The notes under the pieces were generated by a model. It had not been told where the DNA came from, did not search any database, and was given only the letters and a program-made list of their open reading frames with translations. Positions 31,690-44,510 of a stretch of 64,000 nucleotides of DNA are shown here, piece after piece. The position numbers were made by a program, and so were the translations under genes. The stretch comes from Rutstroemia sp. NJR-2017a BVV2 (Eukaryota; Ascomycota; Leotiomycetes; Helotiales; Rutstroemiaceae): the NCBI GenBank assembly GCA_002946415.1, contig NJPS01000008.1, positions 124,001 through 188,000 on the forward strand, read 5' to 3'. The stretch's first letter is position 1; each line of letters opens with the position of its first letter.

Positions 31690-34600
31690 TCATTGTTGAA
31701 ATGCATGCCCTGCCCTTCCTCTACCAATAGTTTTAAAACTACCACCAGCAGTGATAATGTCGAAACGACTTTCGCCCATAGATTTGAGGTCCGTCATTCC
31801 AGAGAAGTAAAAGCCAACGACAACGACAAGATAACTTAGGAGCAAAATCGACCCTTTGAAGTAGTTACTCTTCCCTTCGCCGTACATGTAACTAAGTAAG
31901 AAAACACAGAGGATAACTGTGACCATATCCCACTGTGGAAATATGAGACTGAACGTCCGATCGGCAAGATCAACTCCATCAAGCCACTGCCCGTTTATTG
32001 CACTGAATAGAACAAGAGCTGGTATTTGAAGTAAACACACTTGAAGCGCATAAGCCGAACCGATTTCCATGGATAATGCAATATTACCGTTCATAGCGAA
32101 AGAGATAGCATTCTGTGTGTAATGTTAGTATGCAATATGTGATGAGGGTGATGAAGATAACTTACGAGGAACTCGGTCGTGTTCGGGACAAGCGCGAATA
32201 GTGTGATACCTAAGAACTTTTCATCGATGGCTACGTTGGAAAGAACAACGTCCACGGTATTAACCAAAATCTCTGCAATGAGGGCATACAATATGGTAGC
32301 CCCGCATAGAATGATTGAACTCTTCATTCTGCTCCAGTTTGGTGCATCGTGGCCGCCACCTGCAGCATGGGCTTCCCCGTTGACAGGCTCCTCTATTTCT
32401 GCGTGAACTGCCCCAGTTTTTATTTGGGGTAGCTTGTGAGAGGTGTGTGTAACATTGGACGTCCTTCTGGGAAGACGCCCTGCATCTCTTGCAGCAATAG
32501 TAGCAGCAGTAGCTGCCATTTCAGCCACTTCCCTAACAAGTGTTGTGTTTTGAGCTTCTGAAAGACCGGGGATCTGAATATCTGATCTCATACTGTCTCC
32601 CATAGAACTCTTTGGAGGAACCATGTGCGGGGTTTGTGCAGTACCGTTCGTGGTAGATTCGTCGTTCAAGTCTCGTCGCACATCATCTTTCGGGCTCAAG
32701 CCAACTTGCTTTAGAGACTGTCCCAAGATGCGCTTGTAAAGCTGAGAATCGCGAATCTCAGCGCCCCGAATTTCTGAAGAAGTCTGGTTGTTTTTCTGAA
32801 CTCTTGCATGGGCTGCACCGCCTGATGGTTGTTGAGAAGTAGGGCCTTCCTGTTTTGGTTTTTCATCTACTTCGTTCCAGATTACTGCCGCGTGGGTTCT
32901 CAGAGTGAACCATAGCCCAATAACGTAAGAAAGGAAAAGAAGAACGGCAGCAAACCAACAGTAGGGTCGAACAGCTTCGAGGTAGAATCTGTCATCTAGT
33001 GCTGGAGTTTGTGAGAAGTAGCATCGACGGCAATCGCGACTCGGAGAGGTATCGTGAGAGTCAATGCAAGAAAGACAATTGAGCTCATGCTATTCATAAA
33101 AGTCAGTTCACGTTCTTTAGATGTTCAAAATAAGTAGCAGACTTACAGTGCCGTAAATTTGATAGAACAAAGTTGGTCCGAATGCTGCAAGAACAGCGAA
33201 GAGCAGCATTGTCGACGTGACACCTGCAGACTTCGCGTTGAAGCGCTGAGTTTTCCTCTTAATCGCACCGAAGCACATAGACAGTCCAGGTAGGAATAAG
33301 ATACCAGCAAAGATACTTCCAATGATGCTGCCCTCGACAAGCTGACCCTTTCCTTGGTTCAGAGCAATGCAGTAGAGGAACACCTCAACAAGGGTAGAGA
33401 AGAATGCATTGATTGCAGCACCAAGTCCCATGGACGATTGAGCAGAAATCGATGCTACAGCCTGTCCTATAAAATAAGCTAGCGGAATGATCGAGAACAG
33501 AGCCATGATGAATAAGAAGGCTGGGTGAGTAATCGTAATATGCATTTCGAGTACCTCTAAGAGAATCCAATAGTCGAAGATCACGAATAGCACGACGCCC
33601 ATAAGGTTGATCAAGAAAATGTTAGTGCCGTCAACTGTGTACTTCCAATACTTGATACCTACTGCACGGTATGTGCAAACGAGAATTGAGGAATTTGGAA
33701 TAGAACCGCGCGAATAGGCAGAGTCGGATTGGAAAGACAGTGCCAAGGGATGCCTTCGGAGATGGTCCCAAAGTAACATGGTGACTTTGCCCATTGGGAT
33801 CCAAAACACTAAGAACCAACATACGCCAGAGACGAGAAAGAGTAATGGCGTGATTAACCCGTAGAAGAACAGAAAGAAAATAACACGGCCTGTGTTCCAC
33901 TGACCTCGACCAAAGAGTCTTCTTTTCAAGGGTCGTGCAGAGTGAGCAGAATCATCTCGCCGATGAACTTGGCTTGTACGGCCAAGAAGACTGTCTGTCT
34001 CACTGCCACCAAAAGAGTCTACGCTCCCTCTTGATCGTCCAACGATTGAACGGCTGTTTTGCGGACCAAAAAAGAGCCTCCCATCCTCAATGTCTCCGCT
34101 TTGCCATTGTTCGTACTCGGTGATGGTGCGTCCTTCGCCTTCATCCTCAAGTGCATACGCTTCGTCCTGCTCAAGTCTAACGAACTTTCCGAAAGGATAC
34201 ACCAAATAGCCGGCAAGTCCCCAGAGCACCCGACCATACTCTATAGCACTTGGCGCAGCTCCGAAAATGAAGCATACGACCGCTCCGAGGAAAGCAGCAA
34301 GACCCAGCCACCAACCGAACGCGAGAGTCCAGATTATATTGAATAATAGTAGCCAGTTATTCACACGACCACCAGGAGATGAATGAATGTCACCTTCAGC
34401 AGTCTTCTGAACAGATCTGTTCTTCTTGTATAAAGCCGGTTTCCATATCCTGATACCAAATGGATGGGTTTCGTTTATCGCCTCCTGTCGATCTTTCAGG
34501 GTGAAGCTCTCAGCATCGCTTAGGTCCGCTTCGTCGTCATCATCGTCGTCTTCGTCTTCTTCGTCTCTGGCTCCATCCCCTCCAAGGGTTCCCTCACCAG

Positions 34601-35380
34601 ATGCTGCCATAGCATCATCCTGAGCCCTGTCACCAACAATGGATCCTTCGGCTTCGGCAGCCTCAGCTTCCATTTCATCTTCTTGGGAGGAGTCCAGTCT
34701 TGGTAAAGTAGGTTGAGTTGCCGCTGGTCGCCTCCTCACCGTTCCTGGTGGATGTCTCGCAGACCCGAATCCAGACGAGATACCTCCAATCCCGAGCCCC
34801 GCTTGCCTATTCATGTCATCCTCCATTTCATTAACATCGTCATCCACAGAAAATTCCTGGCCTCTGTGCGGCGCTTGAACATTCGAAGAGGCCCGGCGCG
34901 GCATGGGGGGTTTCTTCGGTCGTTGACCTGCTCGGCCACGGTCGGAAGGGCCTAGCATGGGCGATCTCGCTGGCTGGAACGATCGAGATGATTCCATACT
35001 ATGGGGTTGAGGTCGCTCTGTGACTTGGGAGGCATCGCTATTTCTGTGATCTGCAGACTGTGGGGCTGGTTGTATGGTCCCTAATTTTGAGTGTTAGTAA
35101 ACAACTTGTAGAATAGCCGAAACAAAGAGGCAGATATGAGCTTGGGAGGGCGGAATCATCTCCTACCATATGATACGTTGTCTGGCTTGCGGCGCATTGT
35201 TTCCGTCGACTGGAAGCTTTCTGAGAGTCCATCATTATTGCTCGCGACACTTTCGTACCTAGATAACGGATGCCTCGTGTCTGTTGGACTCGTCGGTGTC
35301 GACATGCCGCTTGGAGTCTGGGTCGCGGATTCTTTTGGATCTTTGGTAGACTGAGAGGATTCACCTGGTGCGGAAGACAT
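31690..35380 (-). CDS. Vnx1-like vacuolar cation/proton exchanger (CaCA superfamily)
   Basis: Minus-strand exons 35380-35167, 35080-33147, 33089-32166 and 32112-31690 give 1164 residues. The N-terminal third is serine-, proline- and acid-rich cytosolic sequence. Two hydrophobic units follow (NNWLLLFNIIWTLAFGWWLGL and RVIFFLFFYGLITPLLFL) that look like the YccF-type domain found in fungal Vnx1. Two cation-exchanger halves come next. The first has SSMGLGAAINAFFSTLVEVFLY and the second has LGITLFALVPNTTEFL spliced to NAISFAMNGNIALSMEIGSAY; these are the alpha-repeat GNxxE-like regions. A long polar loop separates the halves. Yeast Vnx1 exchanges Na+/K+ for protons at the vacuole. Calcium transport is a family alternative, so the cation is inferred. 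Confidence 0.87.
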
Positions 35381-36734
35381 TTTGAGAATACAAAAGCTGG
35401 GATTCTAGTTCGGGTTATTTTTAAATCATGAGAAAAACGTTTCCGACTCGTAGCACATCGGACGCAGAGCTTGCTTCTTGTCTCCGTAGGTTGTTTCGAG
35501 TGAATTAAGATTAGGATGATTAGTTCCCGCGTTTTCCCACCGCAGCCGTCTTTGTTTGTGAAAGCTCAAGCATGCGAAGACCACGACAGTAAGCAGATGA
35601 TGGGTTCGGTTTGCCAGGAGAGTTTTGACGGTTCTCTGGTCTGAGAAGTAGAAGATTTCGGTAGTCTTTCTTATGACTTTGTGCACTCTGGTCGAGAAAA
35701 TTACAGATCTAGGGATATCTGAAGAAAATGAAAGGAAAAGAATGGAAAGGTTCAGAAGTGGTGCTGAAGTTGGAAATAGAGTTGGAAAAGCGCTTGATAA
35801 AGATCCCAGCTGCAGATATTCGGGAAGTTTACAAGTAGATCTAGCACGGGCACGGCACCTACCAAGACCAAGGAAGTAAAGTGTGCTGCTGGTGCAAATA
35901 GGAACGGAAATGGAAATGCGGGTACCAAGAGATCAGGCGGGAAATGTTGGTCTTGCGCGCGTCTTAGCTCTGGATATTACTAGGTAGTTGTCGAATAGAA
36001 TGGGATGGCTTCGAAGCTTGATTGGAAACATGCACACTCAGAGAGGTGTACAGTATCGTGCTATTGCATAAGGACGCAAAATTGATACATCAGGTGGGTA
36101 AGGCAAGCTGAGGTGAAGTGAGGTAAGATATCGGGACATCTGCTAGTCCAGCAAGTAGTCCGGTCCAGAGTCCGAGTACGAGTACATGGTGAAAGGAAGA
36201 AAAACACAAACAAATGATTCATGACGGATCCGGAGCGCATGCAAAATGATATCAACATGAGTCGAGCTACGAGCTGATGACTAATTGATGGCTCGCATAC
36301 ATGGTGGACTTTAGAAAGCTGCCGGCGAATATAATGAATTAAACAAATAATAACGTTAATCGTTCAAAGTATAATAGACATCGATGAACGATAGCGCATC
36401 AATACAATCTCCCCAATGCACCTAAAAGATGAACTTGGTTTTGGACTTTGATAATCACTAAGCACACTCTGCACATTGTAAACGCGTCTACGCTGTCAAC
36501 CTAAAATAAAAATAAGCTCGGAGGCGCTACAATTTAGCCTCCTACAGTAGCCTCTAGCCTCGTGCAACGCAATCCAAACAGCGACGAGGCGAAACGATTC
36601 CTATTGACCTTACGCTATCAACCATCAACAAATAGGACAGCCTTGGAGATAGAACAGCATCGAATATTTCGAGCCACCGATCATCCTATCATCTCAATCC
36701 TTCTTTCTCTCTACAAACCCCTTCGTTCTTCATC
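35381..36734. other. Divergent promoter region
   Basis: 1.35 kb between the starts of the exchanger (-) and Rpt6 (+). No coding signal or RNA gene is seen. An ACGCGT occurs at 36482-36487. The sequence CAGTAGCCTCTAGCC after a TA near 36543 resembles a pogo-type end, but no partner was found. Confidence 0.45.
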
Positions 36735-38017
36735 ATGGCGTTGGACAGCTTCTTTCACAATAAGATCGAGAGCATGAAGCTCGAGATTATCCAAGGTCAA
36801 GCCGTTCTTCGCAGACTGGAAGCTCAAAGAAATGATTACAACTCCAGAGGTACGTCCGCAGCGCTCCATTAGATGCATCACACAGCTAATCACAGTTATC
36901 ATGACAGTGCGACTCCTGCGAGAAGAGCTTGGCTTATTACAACAACCGGGTTCATATGTTGGTGAGGTGGTCAAAGTGATGGGCACCAAGAAGGTTTTGG
37001 TGAAGGTGCATCCCGAGGGCAAATATGGTACGGAATTCATTGGAGACTTGCGTGGCGTTAAAATTACTGACTTGCGATCTAGTCGTTGATATTGCGGATA
37101 GTGTTGACATTTCAAAACTCACTGTTGGTAAGCGGGTCACCCTTCTGTCCGACTCATACAAGCTCGAGAAGATGTTGCCATCCTCGGTGGATCCGCTCGT
37201 TTCCCTCATGATGGTCGAAAAGGTGCCGGACAGTACATACGACATGATTGGTGGTTTGGATCAACAGGTCAAGGAAATCAAGGAGGTCATTGAGCTGGGT
37301 CTGAAGCATCCCGAACTCTTCGAATCTCTCGGTATAGCCCAGCCAAAGGGTGTTCTGCTGTACGGACCCCCAGGAACAGGAAAGACTTTACTAGCAAGAG
37401 CCGTTGCACACCATACCGACTGCCGATTTATCCGTGTATCGGGTTCGGAACTTGTCCAAAAGTACATTGGTGAAGGTTCAAGAATGGTCAGAGAGTTATT
37501 CGTCATGGCAAGAGAACACGCGCCTTCCATCATCTTCATGGACGAAATCGACTCGATTGGTTCATCTCGTGTAGAGGGGTCTTCAGGTGGTGATTCGGAG
37601 GTTCAAAGAACCATGTTGGAGTTGTTGAACCAGCTGGACGGTTTCGAACCAACAAAAGGAATCAAGGTTATCATGGCTACTAATCGTCTGGACATCCTCG
37701 ACCCTGCTCTTCTACGACCAGGACGTATCGACAGAAAGATTGAATTCCCACCGCCAACTGTTGAAGCTAGAGCGGATATTCTACGAATCCACAGCCGCAG
37801 CATGAATCTTACCCGTGGTATCAACTTGACGAAGATTGCAGAGAAGATGAATGGGTGCTCGGGAGCAGAGTTGAAGGGTGTTTGCACAGAAGCCGGGATG
37901 TACGCTTTGAGAGAACGAAGAGTCCATGTTACCCAAGAGGACTTTGATCTGGCAACGGCTAAGGTGCTGAATAAGCACGACGATAAAGAGGTATCACTTG
38001 GGAAGCTCTGGAAGTGA
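36735..38017 (+). CDS. rpt6: 26S proteasome regulatory ATPase Rpt6 (SUG1)
   Basis: Exons 36735-36849, 36908-37027 and 37083-38017 encode 389 residues, the usual Rpt6 length. It is one of six AAA ATPases in the base of the 19S particle, which unfold ubiquitinated substrates and feed them to the 20S core. The N-terminal helix ([18 protein letters not shown]) forms the coiled coil. The OB domain includes [25 protein letters not shown] across a splice junction. The AAA module has GPPGTGKT (Walker A) near residue 174, [30 protein letters not shown] (Walker B) and [11 protein letters not shown] with the arginine fingers. The ending LGKLWK is typical of Rpt6. Confidence 0.96.
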
Positions 38018-39205
38018 TTGTTGGGTTTGTGGTGGCGACTATATATGTACAACAGCACGATCAGTCCAGAAGAGACATCAATATAATCAACCTCTGATGG
38101 CTCCAAGATTCAAAAGAGACATCTCCGATGCACTAATCGAGTAATTCAAAAGCAAGTTGGTGAAGTATTCCGGATGCCGCCGGACCCTGCGTGCTTGTAC
38201 GATCCTTCCCTGAACTCTCACGATAATGCAGATCCTCGTTTTTTTCTTGTTGTTGGACAGATTTGCCACACGAATAAGCAAGAAAGCTTTGAGTGTGGGT
38301 GGGCCTGAGTTGGGCTACGGAGTCGGGGAGCTTCTCCACATTATTCCTTCGCACCAATTTTCACAGCATTGTGCATGTGTGCTTTCGATAGAGAGATTGA
38401 TGCGGGAGATGGCATTGATGCCTCGAGACGAGGCCGCCCGCCCGTTGTTTGTAATAGTGACACTTCGCGGGATCATATATCCATCGTGTAAAAGACACAT
38501 TATCCAAAGTGTGAAATCTGGGGTTTAAAAGCGACCATACTTTTGTTCTAGATAGTTGGTGGATCCTCCTTTGGACAACAGTGCGAGATGTGAGCTACCT
38601 TTCCTTTCTAGCTAGATATCGATAGATAAGTGGAGGAGACGAGAGGTTAAAAAAGGGTGGGGTGGTTTTTGGGGGTCCTCTATGACGACGAAAGCTCCAG
38701 GTGGAGCTTGTTCGTCCCTTTTTCTCGAGACCCTAGAGGTCGAGATCCTTTGCTACCTGCATCGTGAACTTTCTCTGCATGATAGATAAAAACATATTAG
38801 AGACCCTCTCCCATTTCATCTTTCTCTCAAAACTCCTCATCTTCAAGCTTTGTACATTATACAGCAATTATACAGCAGTTTCATAGATTTCTCAATTAAT
38901 TGTCAGCAATAAAAAAGGTACGCACATCCCTCCTTTACCCCGCCGTGGCGCCCAGATTTCACCCATGTTTTTCAATATTCAACAGACACGGCATGCTATG
39001 TCAGTCCAATAGCCTATGTCTATCACCCATTGCTCGTGGTACAAACATGCTAATTGCTTCTTTTCATTCGTAGATCGTTGAGAGGAGACGGAAAAGGAAA
39101 GAAAGTACAAATACCGGCACAATGAATCACTCGCTGCCATTTCGTCAAAACTACAGGAAGTAAGCAAATCCGAGACCTTCTAATTGATTTTAAACACAAC
39201 CCAAA
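38018..39205. other. Intergenic region, probable long leader of the FGGY kinase gene
   Basis: About 1.2 kb with no supportable gene. A perfect hairpin (AAGCTCC at 38692-38698, GGAGCTT at 38703-38709) and a C/T-rich stretch near 38810-38850 suggest promoter and transcription start sequence for the kinase gene. Confidence 0.45.
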
Positions 39206-41576
39206 ATGACCCTGATTGCTTCACTGCAAGAGGCTTTTGCTAACCCTCTGTCGTCTAGACCCTCGCGTCAAGCGAGTATGGAGTGAGTTCCCTTTCTCAT
39301 ACCCCGGACTGCCGCAGTCACCAGCAAACACCCGCATGAAAACGGCACAATGAAATTGTCGGATATTGAGCATACCCAGCCAGAGTTGAATAAGAACTTT
39401 TGTATACTTCTCTCAAACCAATCGCGGGCGGTCGAATTCGAAAACGATGACTAGCAGTTTGCGTGGGTTGCTTAGGACGCTCGAATTGACATGCGAGTCC
39501 GGTTGAAGCATGCTGCTTCCCCGAGTAGAGCATACGAAAGAAGGTCTTACTGACAGGTCTGCAGTCCGCACAATGACTTGAACCCTCATGTAGATCATTT
39601 CAGTAAGTTCTAATTTTCATTCACGGGCACAATGAGCTCCATCTTCAGTTACCTGTTCTTTTCTCTGATTTCAGTTCTCCCACCTCTCTCTTGTTAAGAC
39701 CATGCTAATATATCTGCCAAACAGTTGGAATAGATGTCGGAACGGGCTCTGCCAGAGCTTGTATCATAGACGCTTCCGGCGACATTAAGGCTTGTGCGTA
39801 GCAGCAATGATAACTATGCTGAAAACATAGGCTAACGGCTTTCAGTGGCAACGGAGAATATTGGCTTATGGCAACCTGAAGTTGGATACTACGAGCAATC
39901 TACCACAGACATCTGGAGATGTATCTGCATGTGTGTGCAGCGAGCTCTGAGTCAACATAACATCGACCCAACAACCATCCGTGGTATCGGTTTCGATGCT
40001 ACTTGTTCGCTTGCAGTATTCGCAAGCGACACCGACGAGCCGGTACCTGTGACTGGTCCAAACTTCACGAACGACGGAAACGACCGCAATGTCATCCTAT
40101 GGCTTGACCACAGACCTGTCGAAGAGACCGACAAAATAAACGCCACTGGCCATAATCTGTTGCGTTATGTAGGAGGAAAGATGAGTATCGAGATGGAAAT
40201 TCCCAAAGTCTTGTGGCTTAAGAACAACATGCCTCCCGAGTTGTTCGATCGCTGCAAGTTCTACGACTTGGCAGATGCGTTGACGCATATTGCTACTGGA
40301 AACGAATCGCGAAGTTTCTGCAGCACTGTGTGCAAGCAAGGATTCGTTCCGGTTGGAGTGGACGGGAGTGTGAAAGGATGGCAAGAGGACTTCTATGAAC
40401 AGATCGGATTAGGTGATCTCGTAAAGGATAACTTCAAGCGAATGGGAGGAGTCAACGGGGTGGTGAGCCCTTTCCTATACTTCTTGGCTCCCACGAAAGT
40501 GCTAATCACTCTTGCAGAATGGCCATTACCTTAGCGCAGGAGAACTTGTCGGTACCTTAAGCGAGAAAGCTGGTCATGAGCTCGGTCTCCCAGCTGGTAT
40601 CGCAGTCGGAAGCGGTGTTATCGATGCTTATGCCGGATGGGTTGGCACTGTAGGCGCCAAGGTCAATCTTGGCGCACAGCAACTTGAAGTTGGTGTCCCT
40701 AAAAATGATATGTCTCAAGCTTTCAGCCGTCTTGCAGCGGTAGCTGGAACATCGACCTGCCATCTGGCCATGTCTAAAGAACCTGTATTTGTGGACGGAG
40801 TGTGGGGCCCGTACCGAGATGTTCTCTTACCCGACTACTGGATGGCAGAAGGCGGTCAGTCTGCTACCGGTGAACTTCTCAAACATGTCTTGGAGACCCA
40901 CCCAGCATACAACGAGGCTATGTCAATGGCAGAGTCATTCAACACCAGTATTTACGACTATCTAAACTCTCATCTGGAAGAACTACAAGAGAAGCACAAT
41001 GCTCCAACAATTTCCTATTTGGGACGTCACTTCTTCTTCTATGGTGATCTATGGGGTAACAGGTCTCCTATCGCCAACCCAAAAATGACTGGTTCAGTCA
41101 TCGGTCTCACAAACGACCGTAGTATGGATGGTCTCGCCATCTATTACTATGCTACCATGGAATTCATCGCCATGCAAACGCGTCAAATCGTCGAGACCAT
41201 GAACGGTGCCGGTCACTCTATCACATCCATCTTCATGTCCGGTTCGCAATGCCAAAACAAAATCCTGATGGAGCTGATGGCCACCACCTGCGCCATGCCC
41301 GTCCTCATCCCAAGATATGTCCACGCAGCAGTTGTGCACGGCGCAGCCATGTTGGGCGCCAAGGCCGCAAGTGCCGACAAAGAGGGCAAGACCGAGGATC
41401 TATGGAGTATTATGGACAGAATGAGCAAGCCTGGAAAGGTGGTTCGTCCGGGTAAGAACGAGAATGAGAAGAAGTTGCTGGATATCAAGTACAAGGTTTT
41501 CCTTGAGCAGTGCAAGACTCAACAACAGTATAGGGATAGTGTCGATGAGGCGATCGAGGGCTGGGGTCCTGAGTAA
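39206..41576 (+). CDS. FGGY-family carbohydrate kinase (D-ribulokinase-like)
   Basis: Five exons, 39206-39282, 39565-39602, 39725-39793, 39846-40462 and 40518-41576, give 619 residues. The first three are small and hold the N-terminus. Splicing builds VDHFIGIDVGTGSARACIID, the phosphate-1 loop of the FGGY fold, which supports the model. Later features include GIGFDATCSLAVF, ILWLDHRP with the catalytic-region aspartate, LPAGIAVGSGVIDAYAGWVGT, AGTSTCHLAMS (phosphate-2), and MSGSQCQNKILMELMA near the adenosine site. Yeast YDR109C and human FGGY are D-ribulose kinases with this pattern. The 282-nt first intron splits the codon after ATG GA, and the exact 5' end is the least certain part. Confidence 0.88.
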
Positions 41577-42565
41577 GGATGTTGGTGTAGATAGATAAAT
41601 GAATGATGATTGGGCTGGGTTGTATGGGAGGTTTGGGAATGGGTATATAGAGGTTTAGTTACCCATAGGCTTCGTTTCTTTGAGCGGGCGGAAAATAGAC
41701 TTTATTACTTGGAAAGTATGTTGTGAAGTCAATCGTTGAGATTGTGTATGCTGTAAGATCTGTGGGAATTGGTATACGGTAGTGATACTGTGGCTAATAT
41801 TATGCTACGTATCTATATATATACATATTAACCAAACTTACTATGAGGATATACCGAAAAACCGGAACACAGTAAGTACCTACTTATGATAGGATGATTG
41901 AATGCAATAGGAGAGCGAAGTGTCGGTGGTATAGAAACACATTGACAAAGAAGAGAAGTACAAGAATAGGAACTGACGAGGTTTAAGTACTTGCGTAGAA
42001 TCGATACAGAATCGATGTAGCTCCTCCTCTCCTGTGCCTTCTGGTTCTCTTATTTTGCTTACGCTGCTGGGTTGATTCCTTGGGATTTCGGGATTTAAAT
42101 GGTGGGGAAGAGGGAGGAGGGAGGAGGGAGGAGGGAGGAGGGAAGAGGGAAGGCAAAGTGTAGATAGAAGCTAAGTACTGGTGCTGGGTACTGAAACCCA
42201 CTTCGATTCTCTTCTCATATTTCGCTTCACAATGAATCGTGTAAGTGCTACTTTGGTTTTTGTACTACCTTGTTGTTGTCTGTTAGATGAGCTTCCTAAT
42301 CAGGAACTTGTCAGGTGAACTTTTGTTGACGAGGTAGTTGGAGTAGTTGGAGTATAGTCAATATTAGCACTATTTAGTAGAAGTGATAGTGTTGTAGATA
42401 ACGATGTTCTAGATATAAATGATGATATGAGAATTATACAAAGATAAACTAAGTTCCTACACCAGCACCGGTTACTACTTGTTAGAATATATCCTCAAGA
42501 ATCTGATATATCTCACTGCCAACACTGGATGTAAGCAAAGGTGAAGTATAACACCTCATCCCGTT
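41577..42565. other. Convergent intergenic spacer
   Basis: 989 bp between the 3' ends of the kinase (+) and F-box (-) genes. A G-rich polypurine repeat is listed separately. An ATG AAT CGT followed by GTAAGT at 42232 mimics a first exon, but no following exon was found. Confidence 0.45.
42105..42153 (+). repeat. Polypurine GGGAGGA repeat
   Basis: About seven near-copies of GGGAGGA or GGGAAGA lie in tandem, forming a pure purine tract of close to 50 nt. The runs of three Gs spaced by four bases could form G-quadruplex or triplex structure. Non-coding. Confidence 0.85.
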
Positions 42566-44510
42566 CTAAGGTCCAATATTGTGACTCCAACGCTTGGGTA
42601 AGGTGGTAGTCTCATCAAAACTCCAGACGATATACCCATTTTCGTCGCTCCATACTAAGAAGTCATCATCACCCCAATAGCGTTCTACCGAATCTCGAAT
42701 ACCTTCAGCGCGCTCGCCCGTCGGATGAGTAATGCTGTGTAAATCGTCGAAGACAAACGCGGTTCCTGTCTTTTGGTAGTTAAAACCTATGTATGATGGT
42801 GAAGCCTTCTCCAAGTTCCGAGAGATATGCCGGTGTTGCGTACCACAGCTGTTCACTGCAATCAAACGACTCATGTTGGGCAAGTTTGGTTGAGTGATAA
42901 TAGTTTGATCTCGCCATACCAAATGAAAGAGCTCGCTTGAGTCATGAACATGTTGCCAGGGAATATCCCTCACATGGTTGGCATGTGTTTTGAATTCACC
43001 AGTGAGAATATTGAATGATGTGAAAATCCACCGACGTGACATTTCCCTATTGTCATGGTCGCATGGAGGTAGTTTCATGCACGCTCCGTTCTCGTCGCAA
43101 GGGATGTGTTTCCCTGGTGACCTGATCGAGACAAGTCCATTATCGTCCATAGGTTCAATTATGAATTGGACCTGGTCCTCATCGCCACTGTATTCAGCCC
43201 CACATGATGAGGCAAAGGGTTGAAACCACATTTTTTGAGGTATGACGTGATTGTATTCTTGGATATGTAAGCTGGTCTCGAATTGAACTTTACGCTCATG
43301 TTCGAGTATGTAAAATGGCTGATAGAAAACGTAAAGGCGTTGCTGATCCGTTGGGTGGAAGATGAGACCTGTTAAACGAAAGGACGAGGTCATCCAGGTT
43401 GGACTGTGCATATTCTGCACTGTCTGCCCAATATACCAGATGAAGAGGCCTAAGTCGTTCGTGTAACTGGAGAAAACGACTCGATTTCCGCTCGCAACCA
43501 GAAGCTGAATCGTGGACTCTAGGTAAATGCTTATTGGATCAGCTTCTTGATCCAATGGCCATGCCAAAAATCGGGGTCTCCTGAAAGTTTTAGTAGGTCA
43601 AATCTCACGGCAACTACTCTTTAGAGGGGGTGATCGTATGAAGAAACAGTATAACTCCACAGAGAGTGTCTGACAGAAATGAGACACTTACGGGCGATCT
43701 ACGTAGACCACGAGATAGCTGTCGGTTAGCACCCAGGCGCCAAATGCCCTTCTATGCTCTTCCGTGTAGCGCATTGAGACGTGACTTCGGAGGTTATTGA
43801 CTACAATGCAATAGTCATGGTCCATTATCGCCACTCTGCCATTTTTGTACTGGAAAGGTTCTTGCTCATCACTCCATAAACCGAACTCTACCCATCTTGG
43901 ACGCTCGCCAGAGTCATTCTCGAATGAATAAAAGGCCATCGAGTGGTACTTTCCACTGAGTCTTCTCTGGCGCTTCAAACATAAGGAAGGCAAGAGAGTT
44001 CCTATCTTCTCAAAGTATGCCTTCTTGCTTAGATCGTCTAATGGAACATACTCTCGTTCCCACGTTGCAGGGAAATGCAGTCGGAGCATGCTGGCACAAA
44101 CGTTCTCACTAAACAGCTTTCCCCTCCATACTCGCGATACACAGAACATGGCAATGTAATCATCGAGGCTCACATGCTGCAGGATAAGTTCAAGGATCTC
44201 AACGGGTAGCTTCGTTATGAAATCGCAGCAAAGCATGGGCTTGTCGAAATGAGCTTTGAGCAGGCGCAGTTCGTCAAATGTCAGGGTGCGACTGTCAAGA
44301 AGCTCTTGGAGCCTGTTGGATGTTTAGCAAGGAGTGAGCTTTAATGTGCGGGTAAGTAAGAGCTCCAGAAGGGCTACACTACTGCTGTAGAGCGATTATC
44401 TCGAACGAGGAGAGCAGTTCTACGTACGCTGATTTACGCAGGTCCACATCAGGCGAGCCATTTGCGAGTCGCATGCCATTGAGGACTGTGACCAAACTGT
44501 TCGAACCCAT
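42566..44510 (-). CDS. F-box protein
   Basis: Minus-strand exons 44510-44383, 44312-43692 and 43580-42566 join to 587 residues. An F-box lies near residues 70-115: KLPVEILELILQHVSLDDYIAM, then FCVSRVWRGKLFSENVCASMLRLHFPATW. It would bind Skp1 in an SCF ubiquitin ligase or a related complex. The remainder is rich in aromatic residues and beta-strand-like (for example LFIWYIGQTVQNM, WIFTSFNILTGEF, YIVWSFDE) and could form a propeller-like substrate domain, but no repeat family is recognised. The start was set at the ATG at 44510, although an in-frame ATG at 44567 adds 19 residues. Fungi have many such fast-evolving F-box proteins, and the target is unknown. Confidence 0.8.

Noticed and set aside
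36543..36560. TA followed by CAGTAGCCTCTAGCC, resembling a pogo-type transposon end
   Set aside because: No inverted partner was found nearby; a single end is not enough to call an element.
42232..42320. ATG AAT CGT followed by a GTAAGT donor, resembling a tiny first exon
   Set aside because: No downstream exon with an open frame and matching phase was found before the F-box gene on the other strand.
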